Shown one piece after another: positions 46,814 through 58,891 of a stretch of 64,000 nucleotides of DNA. The stretch covers positions 10,402,370 through 10,466,369 of the forward strand of contig JAYGXS010000005.1 in NCBI GenBank assembly GCA_036362985.1. Reading direction: 5' to 3'. Source of the DNA: Ligula intestinalis. Its lineage: Eukaryota; Platyhelminthes; Cestoda; Diphyllobothriidea; Diphyllobothriidae. Numbering within the stretch: the stretch's first letter is position 1; each line of letters begins with the position of its first letter. Made by a program: the position numbers and the translations under genes. The notes below the pieces were generated by a model. It had not been told where the DNA came from. It saw nothing but the letters and a program-made list of their open reading frames with translations, and searched no databases.

Positions 46814-47800
46814 ATGGATGACGAACAGCAACAATTTTCCGAAACCTAAGAAGATGATGCTGCTTCTAGCAAGTCATGTACAGCAGCCGATCATGACGAG
46901 CATCAGGCTTTTTAGATATCCGTTAAGCTTCCCCAGTACGAAGTTCGCGATCCAACCGTCTGTTTCAAACAAGTTGAGGCCGTTTTCGCCTCACGTCAGA
47001 TTACTAGCGAGCGTACGCATTACGCGCACGTCGTACAGTACTTACCATTTGATGTTGCTTTCGCAGTCCAGGACCTCCTTGATCCTTTCCCTAAATTTAA
47101 GCCCTACTCTAGCTTAAAACAAGCAGCTCTCACGTATGGCACAATCTGCCGACAGTAAGCTTCGTCAGCTCCTCAACAATGTCGAGCTTGGCGATCAAAC
47201 TCCTTCTGCTCTGATGCGCCACATGCGTCACTTGCTTGCTGGCCGCCATTTTCCGTCGCATCTGGATGGATAAATTACCCCATCCAATGCAACAGGTTCT
47301 TGCTCAACTCGATGACGATGTTCCGCTGACCAAACTCGCAGAGCATACAGACCGAATTTAACAATGTTACCCAGGAACTAGTTCGTGCGCTTAAAGCTAC
47401 GCCATCTCCCAAGTTTCCACCTCGCGATCTAACCGTACACCTGACAGTCGTACGCAGCGACAGTCCACTAAATCGCTTGGTACCTCATCCCCGCGGTCTA
47501 GTTCATCCTCCCAACCGATCCGAGGCGTTCCAGCCAACAGAGATGATGACCTGCAGGTTCTTAAAGATACTGTGAGTTTATTGCGCTCTCAAGTGAGCAC
47601 AATGTGTTCCACACTTAACCGGCTGCAAACCGGTCGTCCCTCTACAAACCGCAATCGCTCTAATTCAAAAGAGCGTGTAGACGATAGAGTCTGCTGGTAC
47701 CATCGTACATTCGGCTCGGATGCGATCAAATGCGTCCCACCCTGTTGTTACGCTAGACGTTCCATTCGGGAAACGGCGCCGCTAGCCAGCAATGGTGACG
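46814..47800 (+). pseudogene. Gypsy gag (broken)
   Basis: Starting at ATG 46814 (MDDEQQQFSET), frames with several shifts give LPQYEVRDPTVCFKQVEAVF, SERTHYAHVVQYLPFDVAFA, VQDLLDPFP, and after further breaks NNVTQELVRALK. This is the capsid-like region of CsRn1-clade gypsy elements (W...AEA.F..R.I.S..T.+..V...L). The last part (47572-47805) ends with a half-intact zinc-knuckle-like CWYHRTFGSDAIKC. The protein would package element RNA. Stops and shifts make it a pseudogene. Confidence 0.75.
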
Positions 47801-50115
47801 ACTAGTGCTGGCCCATCGCGACACAGTCGCCTCTTTTATGTGACCGACAAGTCCACAGGGTTCCGTTTCTTGATCGACACAGGTGCCGAGGTGAGCGTTT
47901 TACCGCCCCCCTCATCGTCATAATCTTCAGCCATCGCAGTTTTCACTGCAGGCTGCGAACAACACTTCTTTTTCCGCGTTTGGTTAACGTTCCCTTACTT
48001 TAGACTTTGGGCTTCGTCGCCGCTTCCAATGAGTTTTCATCTAGGCCGACGTCCAGTCGCCTATCATTGGATTGGATTTCCTGTCAAATTTTGGCCTCAC
48101 AGTTGACCTCAAGCATCAAAAGTTACTAGACCCTATCACTCAGCTGTTTACTGTCAGGGTAGTTTCGCGTGAGCCTTCCGCTGGCATCCACTTGGCCGTA
48201 CCAAGCCTGCCATTTTCTGACATCTTGAGGGATTATCCTTCCCTCTCTAAGCCTTGTCAGTTTATGGAACAGGTTCAACACGCTGTTCGCCACGATAACA
48301 CTACCACCGGCAGACCAGTCCATGCTCATCCGCGTAGGCGTCATCCCGAGCAGCTGCAGATCGCGAAAAATGAGTTCAAGCATATGTTGAATTGGAGGAT
48401 AATCCGTCCTTCGTCCAGTCCATGGGCTGTACCACTGCACATGGTTCCCAAATGTCATCTGAGGATTTGCGGCAATGCGGTGATTATCGCGCTCTCAATC
48501 GAGCAACAGTCCCGGACCGGTACTCGATTCTCCATATTCATGTCTGTTCCCACATGTTGGCTGGAAAAACGATTTTTTCCAAGATTGACCTCGTGCGAGC
48601 ATATCACCAAATACCGGTCGCGGCGGAGGACATCCCTAAAACCGCCGTCATGACCCCATTCAGCCTGTTGGAATTCCTTCGCATGCCTGTCGGTTTGCGA
48701 AACGTGGCCCAAACGTTTCAGTGTTTTGTCGATGGCATTTGTCACAAGCTCATCCCCCGAGGAACACGTTGAACACTTACAACAAGTTTTCGATCGTTTT
48801 CAACAAAATGGTCTGCAGCTTAACGTCGATAAGTGTCTTTTTGGCGTCACTTCTTTGGATTTTCTTGGCCATCATCTTTACCAACATGGGATCACACCCC
48901 TCCCAGAGAAGCTGCACAGCGTGTTGTCTTTTCTAGCCCCGAAGTCCATAATTCAGTTCCACCGTTTTATCGGCCTTATCAACTACTACCGGCTCTTCAT
49001 ACCAAATTGCGCCGTCACCCTGGCACCTTTGACGGATTTTTGGAGTCAAAGGCCAATTCGCTTCAACTTTTACCCAGTGCTCTTGAATCATTCAAGGTTG
49101 TCAAGAAAACACTCGCGGATGTCACCCTGCTTCATCATCTGAGTATCGATGCTGATGCACAGCTTATACTGACCACCGATGCTGAAAAAGAGCTTATTCT
49201 AACAACCGATGCCTCAAACATTGCCGTTGGCGCAGTTCTGCTGCAACAGGTCCACGGAAAGTTGCAGCCGCTAGCCCTTTTCCCCCAGAAGCTTCAGCCA
49301 GCGCAGACTCACTATAGTACTTTCTCGCGTGAACTTCTGACCATTTACCTGGCCATCCGACATTTTCGCCACCTGCTCGAGGGGAGAGATTTTCACAAAC
49401 CTCTCACTTAGGCCCTCAAAGTTAAGCCGGATCGATATTCGCCACGTAAAGTACGTCACCTTGACTACATCTCTCAATTCACCTCAGACATACGCTACGT
49501 CCGCGGTGATGAGAATGTCGTTGCTGATGCCTTGTCACGTCCAGAGGTCAACGCTCCTATCACCACGTTAGACCTGGCGAAGGTTACGGAAGCGCAGGCG
49601 CTTGATGACTTCATTGTTGAAATGCTTGTGGCTTCTGTGCTTCAGCTGCGTGAGGCTCCCCACTCCACGGCACCAGGCTCTATCGTGTGTGATTTTTCTA
49701 CAGGTACCCCTCGTTCACAATCCTACCGGAAGGTTGTTTTCGACCATTTCCATTTGCTATCCAACCCCGGTGTTCGTGCCGGCCGCAAACTCATTGCAGC
49801 CCGTTTCGTCTGGCCAAAGATGAACACCGATATTATAACCTGGACCAGGCAATGCTTAGCCTGCCAAAAGAATAAGGCCTAGCGACACACCGTTTCACCC
49901 CCAGCACGTTAACGGTTCCCGGCGCCCGTTTTCAACACGTCTACATAGGCTAAGTCGGACCACTTCCCCCATCTCGCGGTTTCACGCACATTCTGACTGC
50001 TGTTGATCGTTTCACACGATGGCCCATCGCCATTCCCATCTCGGATACCACGGCAGAGAATATTGTTATGGCTTTCCTTACACACTGGATAGCCAACTTC
50101 AGTGTTCCAGCTCTC
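47801..50115 (+). pseudogene. Gypsy pol: protease, RT, RNase H, truncated integrase
   Basis: Domains in order across several frames: protease FRFLIDTGAEVSVLPP (47.86 kb, DTGA active site); RT with [60 protein letters not shown] and FLGHHLYQHGITPLPEK; RNase H TTDASNIAVGAVLLQ and YSTFSRELLTIYLAIRHFRH; a chromatin-proximal VVADALSRPEV; integrase zinc region HLLSNPGVRAGRKL...CLACQKNKA and the start of the catalytic core up to RFTRWPIAIPI. The RT box YxDD is deleted near 48.73 kb. The element stops at about 50.115 kb inside integrase at a CT-rich run, with no 3' LTR. Confidence 0.85.
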
Positions 50116-50549
50116 TCTCTCTCTTTCTATTTTTATCCAATTTGGGCGGTTTTAGTCGCTATTAAATTGAGAGGACAGTTTAGGTAAACTATCTTTTTCA
50201 GCAAGCAAAGGTACCCCGATGGTCATCTGCCCGTCCATACAGTTCCGCATGCCATTACAGCTCTGAAATTTCTCGTTGCATATGTGGGTAGTCCCTCTGT
50301 TAAATGTTACTTTCCCACCTTTCCGGCAGACTTCCATTGGAAAAAATCCAGTAGTTAAAAGTAAGTCAATGCGGTCGTATGACACTATTAATGGTTACTC
50401 CTTTAGTTCGAACACATCCACTGCCTTCTTAGTAAAGGCAAGGTCGAAGGAATTGGACCATTGTTATTCCCTACTATCTGCGTGAAACTCAAAGTGGCTA
50501 ATGGCATGCTCATCTTCTAAGTATCGTTACATGTGTTTTTGACCTGAAC
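50116..50549. other. CT repeat and unrecognised DNA
   Basis: Begins with a short (CT)n run at 50110-50126, where the gypsy element ends. Short opposed frames follow, with no recognisable domain. Confidence 0.5.
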
Positions 50550-51160
50550 GGTTACTGAAATTGTTATTTTTCAAGGTTACCCAATTACTTAATGCTCCAC
50601 GATCAAGAACGTCGGCTTAAGCTTCACCGATAAATTAAATCTCTCGTGTCAAGCTCACAGAAGTACGGCCAAATTTGCCCATATTTATGGCTTTGTTTTG
50701 TACGATTTCTGTCTTCTTGAAATAAGAGTACGATTTTGTGGTATTTTTGTACTTTGCATTGTAGAATATTGCTGCCTTTTTATGCTCTCATGAACGAATC
50801 TAGCCAATTAAAATTTGAAAATTTCCAACGACATTTCCGAAGAAAACGCCTACATCCGACTCTTTTAAACATTTCCTACTCAAATAAATGCTAGCTAACG
50901 AAACTAAAATACATTTAGGTCAGGTGATTGGAAACAGGCTTTTACCTCCTTTTTACCTTCATGAAAGTTCAAATCTCCCCAAGACTTCAGTCACTGCTCC
51001 CGTTACTCGTCCTTACAACCTAAGAAATTGCGCACTGATTAACCCCCCCCCCTGCATCCTGCACAGCGAAACAGTCTCTTTTATTTGCTTCTAGGTGTAT
51101 CTTTCACTGTGGTGACCTGCCAATTGAAATAAGGTCGTTTACTCGATGAAATACCATTTA
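50550..51160 (+). pseudogene. LINE RT C-terminal remnant
   Basis: Read across frames: VLCIVEYCCLFML, FALMNESSQLKFENFQRHF, RPYNLRNCALINPPPC and a final W-like CDLPIEIR. Blocks match the thumb and C-terminal region of the CR1-like LINE at 53.2-53.5 kb (LPILEYCCPPFGLM, KTEKVQQVFT). Strongly decayed. Confidence 0.5.
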
Positions 51161-51793
51161 TGTAGAGCAAGAATGACGGGACATCTAGCATGGTACCTTG
51201 AAGGATACTGCTTAAAATTGCAGTAGCACTAGAGTACGAGGACCCCCTTAACATTTTCTGTTTTTGATCATACAGTTGTGATCTGCAAACCTGTCTTGTA
51301 GGGCAGCCTAAATATTTATTCCTCCGCCTAAATGTCTTGCGAAATTTGTGGTTAAACAGTTAATTCTTGGTTGACTAGAGAAAATGAATGTTGAATTGAA
51401 AGGAAAGTGATTGTAAACATAATTTTTTTCTCGCGTCCGATTAACTTCTCTTCCTCTGCCTTGTGGGTTTTGGTAAAAAAAACATCGGACATGTACACTG
51501 TTTATGTTACCTATAAGTACCAGGCGTGGGTAACGAAAAGGATCTCATCTAATTTTTCTCTAGACCTCTTTTCCAAGGTTTTTGTGGTTCTCTTGAGGTC
51601 AAAATTGGAGTGTGACGTAAAGCTTGGGGTCAGTGGGCTGTCAAATACCAGATTGTGTCAAAAGATTTCAATTAGGATTGCACAAAATTCTTAGGGCCCA
51701 GAATTATTTCCCTCTTTATCCGACTAGAAACTTCATGCTATTCCCGTGATTTATAAGCAAAGGGTCCTAGAAGCATATACATTTTTGAAGGGC
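51161..51793. other. No gene recognised
   Basis: AT-rich spacer with one 95-codon plus-strand frame that has no recognisable domain. Confidence 0.45.
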
Positions 51794-51990
51794 TTGAACC
51801 ACAGTCGGGAATTTAAAGACTTCTTGAATTTGTACCGCGACCTGTCCACTAGGTCGTATACCAGTTGGTTTAAAAATAGAACACCTGACTAAATTCGGAA
51901 AACAGAAAGTTGTGAAGAATACTGAATACGGCATGAATAATTTGCACTTGGTGATAATAATTAACTTCTAAGTGAGTGGTTAGCAATATT
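51794..51990 (+). pseudogene. Possible decayed Tim9/Tim10-like gene copy
   Basis: A single frame with stops reads SREFKDFLNLYRDLSTRSYT, SWFKNRT, TESCEEY-stop-IRHE. The small Tim chaperones of the mitochondrial intermembrane space have F...L..Y........C-x3-C...........E..C-x3-C. Here the second pair is C-E-E-Y followed by TGA (one base from Cys TGC), and the first pair has Ser and Trp codons where Cys is expected. There is no intron, so this would be a retro-copied or decayed pseudogene. The match is short and is offered as a candidate only. Confidence 0.3.
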
Positions 51991-52059
51991 ATCAAATTCA
52001 GAAGAGTAGTTTGACGAGCGTACGTGCACATTCGATAAATACTTTTCATACCAATTCAT

Positions 52060-52353
52060 TTATATGGAGGGATTAAATTTAAACAAGCGGTCGATAATGT
52101 TCGTCGTTCCTTGTAAGCGAGAGACAACCAGAGCGCGGATGAATGCATGTCGCTTAGTGACTGCGGGCCCCGTCAGATGTAGAGTTTGCACAAAGTTCTT
52201 TTGCACACACAACGCCGGCATCATCAACCTGATAGCGTTCGCTTCTGCTGTTGCTAGCAGGCGCTGACCCAGGGACATGTGATAACTTGGTGGTACCTTG
52301 TATATCACTCGGAAAGCTTCAATTGGGTCCATTCGATAGCCGGACTCAACCAT
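52060..52353 (-). pseudogene. PLE GIY-YIG C-terminal fragment
   Basis: Minus strand: YRMDPIEAFRVIYKVPPSYH, GQRLLATAEANAIRL, MMPALCVQKNFVQTLHL. This is the best-preserved copy of the segment found six times in the window, and it keeps an uninterrupted frame over 97 codons. Catalytic GIY-YIG residues lie upstream of the preserved part and are missing. The residual frame most probably reflects chance survival. Confidence 0.7.
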
Positions 52354-52436
52354 GCGCCAGAATGGTGCTATTTATGCACCTGACTTCACCTTTTAACAGC
52401 CATACCGGGAGATGTTCTCGTATTTTTTGGATATAA

Positions 52437-54326
52437 TAATAATAATTTGTATAGTTAAGGCCCAAGGGGCCCTGTCGTTACAAACTTAGTGCTTTCGTGA
52501 AAATAAAACTAATGATGATAAACAGTGAACTCTTATAAAATAATTATCATCGGCAGTAAAAAAACTCCTAAATCGGTGGATGAGTTCAGCGGGCCACCGA
52601 GTTCAAAAAACTTTAGGAGAAAAAACTGCCTTTATAGGTAACAGGGATTGATGTGGTTGGTTTGGGACCTGATGTTGAGGGTTCGGGACGTTTATGGTGA
52701 TGGGAAAAAATTATCTATCTTTGAGTTAAGAAGGGGTCATCCGGGACAACAGGAGAAGGCAGTAGAAGTCAAGGCACCATCATCGAGTTGCGACCCACCA
52801 GATTCCATAGCCAATCTCGAAAACCACAGCGAAGGTTGCAAAAACGGAGAAGATTTTGCAGCCCTTGGAAGTGATGCTTGACTCTGCAAAGAAAACTGCT
52901 AACATATTTAGAAATCCTTTTATTATCCTGAGATGATCTTCAGATGCCAGGAGGACCCTTTTCAAAAGCTACAACTTGCGTGGTTGGAAAGGAAACAGAC
53001 AGTAACGACTTTATTCCCTCTAAATTTAAATGCTGATGTAATTTGCTTTAAAAATCGATAGTGTAGAAGACAGTCTAATATCAAGTGGAAGGTTGTTCCT
53101 AATAAAAGCCTATTTGGAGGCAAAAAGCGAGAACGGTTAGATGTGGAGCTACGGGGTGGTAAAATTATCATGGAAGAGTTACGAGTGGCGTAAGGTCAGT
53201 CTACCGGAATGCGAGCGTTAATTTGTGGGAGATTAGGACTATTTTTAAGGCGAAAGAGAAAGCATGTACCAGCTTCGAATCTTCTTACCCAAAGAAATTT
53301 AATGGTTGCTAACTGACATCTATCTGTATAACATATACCAGACCCGGAAACATAAAATATTTTACAAGTGAAAACTTGCTGAACCTTTTCAGTCTTACTA
53401 CGGTCATTCTGGGTCATAAGACCAAAAGGTGGACAGCAGTATTCTAGTATAGGGAGAACAAACATGTGGTTTATTTTTAACTTCATTTCTGGAAGGAAAA
53501 AATTATGCGATATAAACCCACATATCTGTGCGGACTTGGCAGAAATTTGATCTGCATGAGGTGATAATGCAAGCTTATTCGTGTGAGTAAGACCCAAATC
53601 CTTTATCGTAGATCTTTCTAACAGTGGACTATTGTGAAAGATAATGGGTCCAGGTAGCCTTGTGAGACCAAAACACATGAAACTACATTTGGATAAAGAA
53701 AACTCCATCTGCCGTGAGAGGGTACGCAAGCCTGCGTTAGCGTTATCAACACAACTACTGGCCGTGTCCTTAGAAAATGAGTAAATTCACTTAAGTCATC
53801 AGCATAAATGAAATTTTCCGAATTATTTAGCACTGTTGAAATTTCATTTATGTAAAGAATGAAAAGGAGATCGCGATCGGCTGAGGCATCGAGTAACTAA
53901 TGCTTACTTAGACCTTCTGACTGCGGTTAGACAGGTAGGAGGCAATGAAATCGAGGCGGGGAGGCCTGATGTCTAGGGATTCCAGTTTCCATAAAATGCG
54001 CCTATGCGGCACCTTGTCCAAAGCTTTACTAAGGTCAAAGTAAATCACGATGACTTATTGCTGTTCATTACGAAGTGAAGTAACCAGTTTAAGGAATGCC
54101 AAGTGGCAGGTTTCGCATGACCTTGCAGGTAGAAATCCATGCTGTGAGGCGCTTAATAGTTTATTCTTTATACAAAAATCAAGAATTTGATTAAAAGTGA
54201 TCTTTTCCAGAAGTTTGGCTAGGGCCGGGGTTTTATGAACACCTCGGTAGTTATTTACGTCCGAACGAAATCCTGACTTGAAGACTGGACGAATAATATA
54301 TATCTTCCAATATAATGTTGACATTT
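52437..54326 (-). pseudogene. CR1-like LINE, 5'-truncated copy 2
   Basis: Minus strand in order: VFKSGFRSDVNNYRGVHK and LLEKITFNQILDF (54324-54055), YFDLSKALDKVPHR, a deletion that removes the PQG..LG block, YADDL as catalytic box (53.8 kb), FSLSKCSFMCFGLTRLPGP, LPILEYCCPPFG, FLWVRRFEAGTCFLFR (53196). The 3' end carries GGGCCCCTTGGGCC and an (ATT)n-like tail at 52428-52445. It is 600 bp shorter than its sister at 43.7-46.2 kb at the 5' side. Confidence 0.85.
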
Positions 54327-55979
54327 TTTAAAAACAAACTTGATTCTCATTTTCTGAGAAACTATGACAGATATTATGAACATAGTGTCGGTAGCAGCAC
54401 TTTTCTACTGGCTCACACTTATCGCTGATGTTAAGCCTACATTTGTGTTTTGTACTACTGTTGATATGAATAGGGAGCTCAAGGGTGAAAGCCTTCTACC
54501 CTTAATAAAGTAACCTAAAGCTGGCTTATCTTTATGTCTTAAAATTTTCCTAGTACATTTTTACGAAAATGGAATAGCCGTTTGTCTGATAATGCTCCAT
54601 CCACTGGTGAAAGAGCCTTTGGAAGTACCGAAAGATTGATGAGCTTAAGATTTTTGATGGAAGGTTGGAGATTTATTAGCTTGAAGTATGTGAGCCTGAT
54701 GTACCGGATGTAACCTCCATTTCAGGGGGCGTAATGGATGCCGAAATTGTATCCGGTGACGACGAAATCTTTCGTCGGCGCCAGCTGCATAAAATAAAAT
54801 GCATAATAATGGTTTTTGTCAAGAGGAGCATCATTGTCTCAGAAAGTAAAATCAGTTGCTTCCATAATTGCAAAGCACTATGGCTTAAACTGAGCACGCG
54901 TGGTGTACTCACTTTACATTTCATGACTATTGAGTGCCCACGAAATTAATCCTCAGATTTTAGCAAGGCAGTGTTTTTTTAATGAATTGACTGGCCCAAA
55001 ACTGAAGCTGTATATTTTACCGCACCACTGACTACCTGGGTGGGCAATGCTCAAAGGTTTCGTGCAATTCCTTTACTTTCAGTCTTCTTAAGCTAACGGT
55101 GAATCTGTATCTCATGCAAAATGCTGATTTCAAGAAAGAATCTTAGAGGTACAAACGGCGAATTGTCCGTATTTTTGAAAGTCCCAATTGATGCAGATGA
55201 GTTCAAGTCAATCGCATCGCTTGTCAAGAGCGACCATGTCATGTTTCTGTGGAAATACGGTTGAAAACCAAGCAAACGAAGCATACGGAGGCTCTGCTAA
55301 ATTAATAACAGGGAAATTTCCGCGTAATTAGAGGTGAGCTGTTGTTGCTAAATTGGCATGAAATTCTCACCGGTATTTCGGATGCGGATTGGAACATTCT
55401 CAGGGACACTATGAATTGCAACTGCCAGTTGAAAAAAGTACAAAGTAGATCCGGACCATTTGATTAACGCGAGATTTGAAGAGCCAGATAAACCGAAATG
55501 ACAGACTCTGGAGGAGATATCCATATTTTCCAAGGACCTTTCTCCATGACCCCGAGAAAGAAAAATCAGGAATTTAGGAGATCCTCTTGAAACTATTTTT
55601 CTCTGTCTCATGTCCCCTGGGAACTTAGATGACACCGTAAACCACCATTCAATGAAACTTAACCATATGGACGCAATCAGTCTAAACTGCTGCCGTTTCT
55701 TCGGCTCAGAACTACCATCAGAATTCCTACTCCTATTCTTACGCTACTTCTATGCCCTATCTTCATCGGCAGTTTTTTTCACCTACAAGCTTTTTTGAAA
55801 ATGGATGCACGTTGAACTCTGCCTCCATTTTCACCATAGGAGTTTTTCAACTGCCTATAAGTTCAGTTCACCATTAGCTGCCCTAAAAGGACAATTTTTG
55901 CCGACATTATAAAAAATTGGTCCGCTTATCTGCGCACATTTTCAAATTTTTTTTTTTTCTTACGAAACTAATTTTGTAT
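54327..55979. other. No gene recognised
   Basis: Several short frames (for example 54676-54949 both strands and 55348-55635 minus) without recognisable domains, splice sites or repeats. A foreign fragment at the left border truncates the LINE. Confidence 0.45.
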
Positions 55980-56940
55980 GGATAGGGCATTCCCGGCACT
56001 AACAAATATAAATTCCAAAGGCACAAATTCAAAATACATCAGCAGGTCAACCCATTCACTAAGAGGAAAGCGAAACACGATAAGATCGATTGTTTATAAA
56101 TCACGGAAAAAGTATTAGGCAAAAATTAAAAAACGGGAAGTTAATAAGCCAAAAATACTTTTCAGCTACATTCACCATTGGCTAAAAAATACAGAATCAG
56201 TCGCAGTTTTCAAAAGTGAAAAAATGAAGAAATTACTGGAAATACCGAAAATTTGGAAAATTGTTGTCAGTTTTCGCATCTGTTCTCATTGAGGAACCAG
56301 ATTTTAATCAGGCGGACTTCCATTTGGGGAGCAATGGTACAATCATGGATGCCCTCTATTTTACAGAAGACGATGTGAGTAGGGAATTTCTTGTGCTTAA
56401 TAAAGCTTAGTCTCTGGATCCATACCGAATGCTGGCCAAGGTGCTGCAATAGATCGCTTTGGAACTTCTCAGACCGCTATCACATATTATCCAGTTGTCG
56501 TTTGATCGAGGCCTCCTCTCATCTGACTGGAATGTTGCGAACATATACTCTGTTCACAACAGTGGGTCTAAAACCAACACGAACAGTTATCAACCAGTGA
56601 GCTAAACTTGCACCTGTTGCAAAGTTATGAAAAGGATTATTAAAAGGGTCACCATAAACTTTCTCGAAGAATAAGCCATTTTTGGTAGGACACAACACGG
56701 ATTTCGTGGAAACCACTCTTGCCTGAGCAGCATGCTTTATTCAATGGAGCAGTGGTCCAGATCATAAGACGAGAAAACCTGCATCAATTTTGTTTTCATC
56801 GACTTGAATAAAGTTTTCGATAGTATCCCACACCAATGGCTACCCTACGAAGTTGGTGAATCTGGGATAAGTGGAATTGGCATATGTGTGCGTATATTTG
56901 AAGGGTTACAGGCAAAGGATGTCCCGAGCACCCTAATACT
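55980..56940 (+). pseudogene. LINE linker and RT N-terminal fragment
   Basis: Plus strand across frames: KPKILFSYIHHWLKNTESVA (linker), DDVSREFLVLNKAKSLDP, LSHIIQLSFDRGLLSSDWNV, NTNSYQPVS, RTQHGFRGNHSCLS and FVFIDLNKVFDSIPHQWLPY. These are the first RT blocks of a CR1/RTE-like LINE. The fragment stops before the catalytic FADD box and lies about 320 bp upstream of the SOD2 start codon, in the same orientation. Confidence 0.75.
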
Positions 56941-57260
56941 TTATAAAAAATTGAATTTTTCTTTTTTCTAATTAAATAAGAAAGCCTTCCACAGTTGATG
57001 ATGATTTGCACGGACAGAAAAGGGCTGCATTGCTGATTGCGTAAAAAAAGAATTTGGGTCTTACATATAGGCAATGGACGCCATTTTTTAATGTATTAGA
57101 ATAAGCTGACCCAATAAAAGCGAAGCTTTTCGGTTTAAATATTGATTTGGCTAGCTACTTGTTATCCTTCATTTTAAGTACTCTTACAACGTGAATGTTT
57201 TACTGTATCATTTTGTTCAGTAAACATCTTCCAACCGGTCACTTGGAATTTCTGCTGAAA

Positions 57261-58801
57261 ATGCTTTCGCGTGCGCTTTCTTCGTCGTTTGCGCGAGTCT
57301 CCCGTGTCGTTACTTTCACGGCTGCTTCGAAGCACACTATTCCGGACTTACCTTATGATTTTAATGCTTTGGAACCAACAATTAGTGCTGATATCATGCG
57401 GGTACACTACGAAAAACACCATAAAACATACGTAAACAATTTGAATATCGCCGAGGAGCAGTTAGCTGAGGCAATGCACAAAAATGATGTAACAAAAATT
57501 ATATCTCTCCAGGTTAGCTTATTTTTATTCAACGATTAGCTTTATTTGCGTGAACGCTTTTGAAATCATATGCACTATTTTCATACACACCTGATAACAT
57601 TTTCCTAGCCTTGAACTAACAGCTTGTGTGCCGCTGGTGGCCTATTTAGCTGGCTAGACCCAGTCTGCGCCAATTACCACAGGGCGCCCCTGGGCAAACT
57701 GCACCTTCGGGTGGCCTTAATCACTGCGGACCACTACTTTTCTTCCTGGCTACGCATAGTTGACCGTTAGTTAGAGTTCTATTTTTTATTGGTAGACTGT
57801 AAAGGACAGAATACCTTTTTATAAGTTGCAAAACTGTGCGAAAGTGACGTTTTGCAGTTATTGCTTGTTCAGCTAGCAAACCCATCTCCACAGATGGATT
57901 TTTTCCAGCCTACTAAGGTGCATATCATTTGTTGACCGCTCATTTCTAAATAAAGTACAGTCATCGTTTAGCATTTACTTACTCCCGTTTTGAAATCGGC
58001 ATTTTAAACTTCCTCGAGTTGTTGTCATTTATTTGATAAAAAGAGCTGTTTCGCGTTCTTTTTAGCATATCACTATTTATGGCAGCCAAATACATGTTTT
58101 TTGCTTACTATAGAAACAGGTAGAATTACCACTCAGTCTATTATTACCTATTTTTTAGAAACTGGAAATATTGGCGTCTAAGACATCAAAATGCTGGCTT
58201 TCGTATCTCACTAAATCTTCTATTTTGTGTTGCATGATTCTTTCTTTTTCAGCCTGCTCTCAGATTTAATGGTGGTGGGCATCTCAACCACAGCATCTTT
58301 TGGAAGAACTTGTGTCCAAAAGGAGGTGGAGAACCATCAGGACCACTAGCAGAAGCCATTAAGAGAGACTTTGGGTCATTTGAAAACTTCAAGACTAGAA
58401 TGAGCACCAACACTGTAGCTATACAGGGCTCTGGATGGGGCTGGTTAGGTTTTTGTCCAGTGTCAAAGCGGCTGAGAATAACTACATGCGCGAATCAGGA
58501 TCCATTAGAAGGAACAACAGGTATCCTTCATTTCTTCACCATTTCGCTAGTGTGATTTTTCTTTGTTACTCATTATGCATTTAGTAAATCACTTGATTAT
58601 ACTATATTGTTTAAAACTAACTGAATACCTATTTGCTTACCATTTTAACTAGGATTGAAGCCCCTCCTTGGCATTGATGTATGGGAACATGCTTATTACC
58701 TTCAGTACAAGAATGCTCGTCCAGATTACGTGAAAGCTATTTGGTCAATCATTAATTGGAAAGATGTGGAGGCACGCTTTATTGCCTGTGAAAAGCACTA
58801 G
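57261..58801 (+). CDS. SOD2: Mitochondrial Mn superoxide dismutase
   Basis: Dismutates superoxide to hydrogen peroxide and oxygen in the mitochondrial matrix. Three exons: 57261-57512, 58253-58520, 58653-58801, joined at GT-AG borders in phases 0 and 1, giving 222 residues, the usual length for the precursor. The Arg/Ser-rich N-terminus ([17 protein letters not shown]) is a mitochondrial targeting peptide; an upstream in-frame ATG at 57195 is less likely. Mn ligands are H49 (VHYEKHH), H97 ([11 protein letters not shown]), D182 and H186 (DVWEHAYY). Gateway Y57 and the Mn-type Q166 (ANQDPL) are present. All catalytic residues are intact, so it is probably functional. Intron 1 (740 bp) holds no recognised element. 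Confidence 0.97.
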
Positions 58802-58885
58802 TCTACACCTTATTGGTGGGACTTATACTGGGCCATCATCTTTCCACCGAATCAATGGCATTTGTTATTTTTTCGTTGATTTAGT

Positions 58886-58891
58886 AATAAA
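58886..58891 (+). terminator. SOD2: SOD2 polyadenylation signal
   Basis: AATAAA 85 bp after the SOD2 stop codon, in the expected position for cleavage shortly downstream. Confidence 0.7.

Noticed and set aside
57195..57260. Upstream in-frame ATG for SOD2
   Set aside because: The extra 22 residues lack targeting-peptide character, while the ATG at 57261 starts a typical Arg/Ser-rich mitochondrial presequence.
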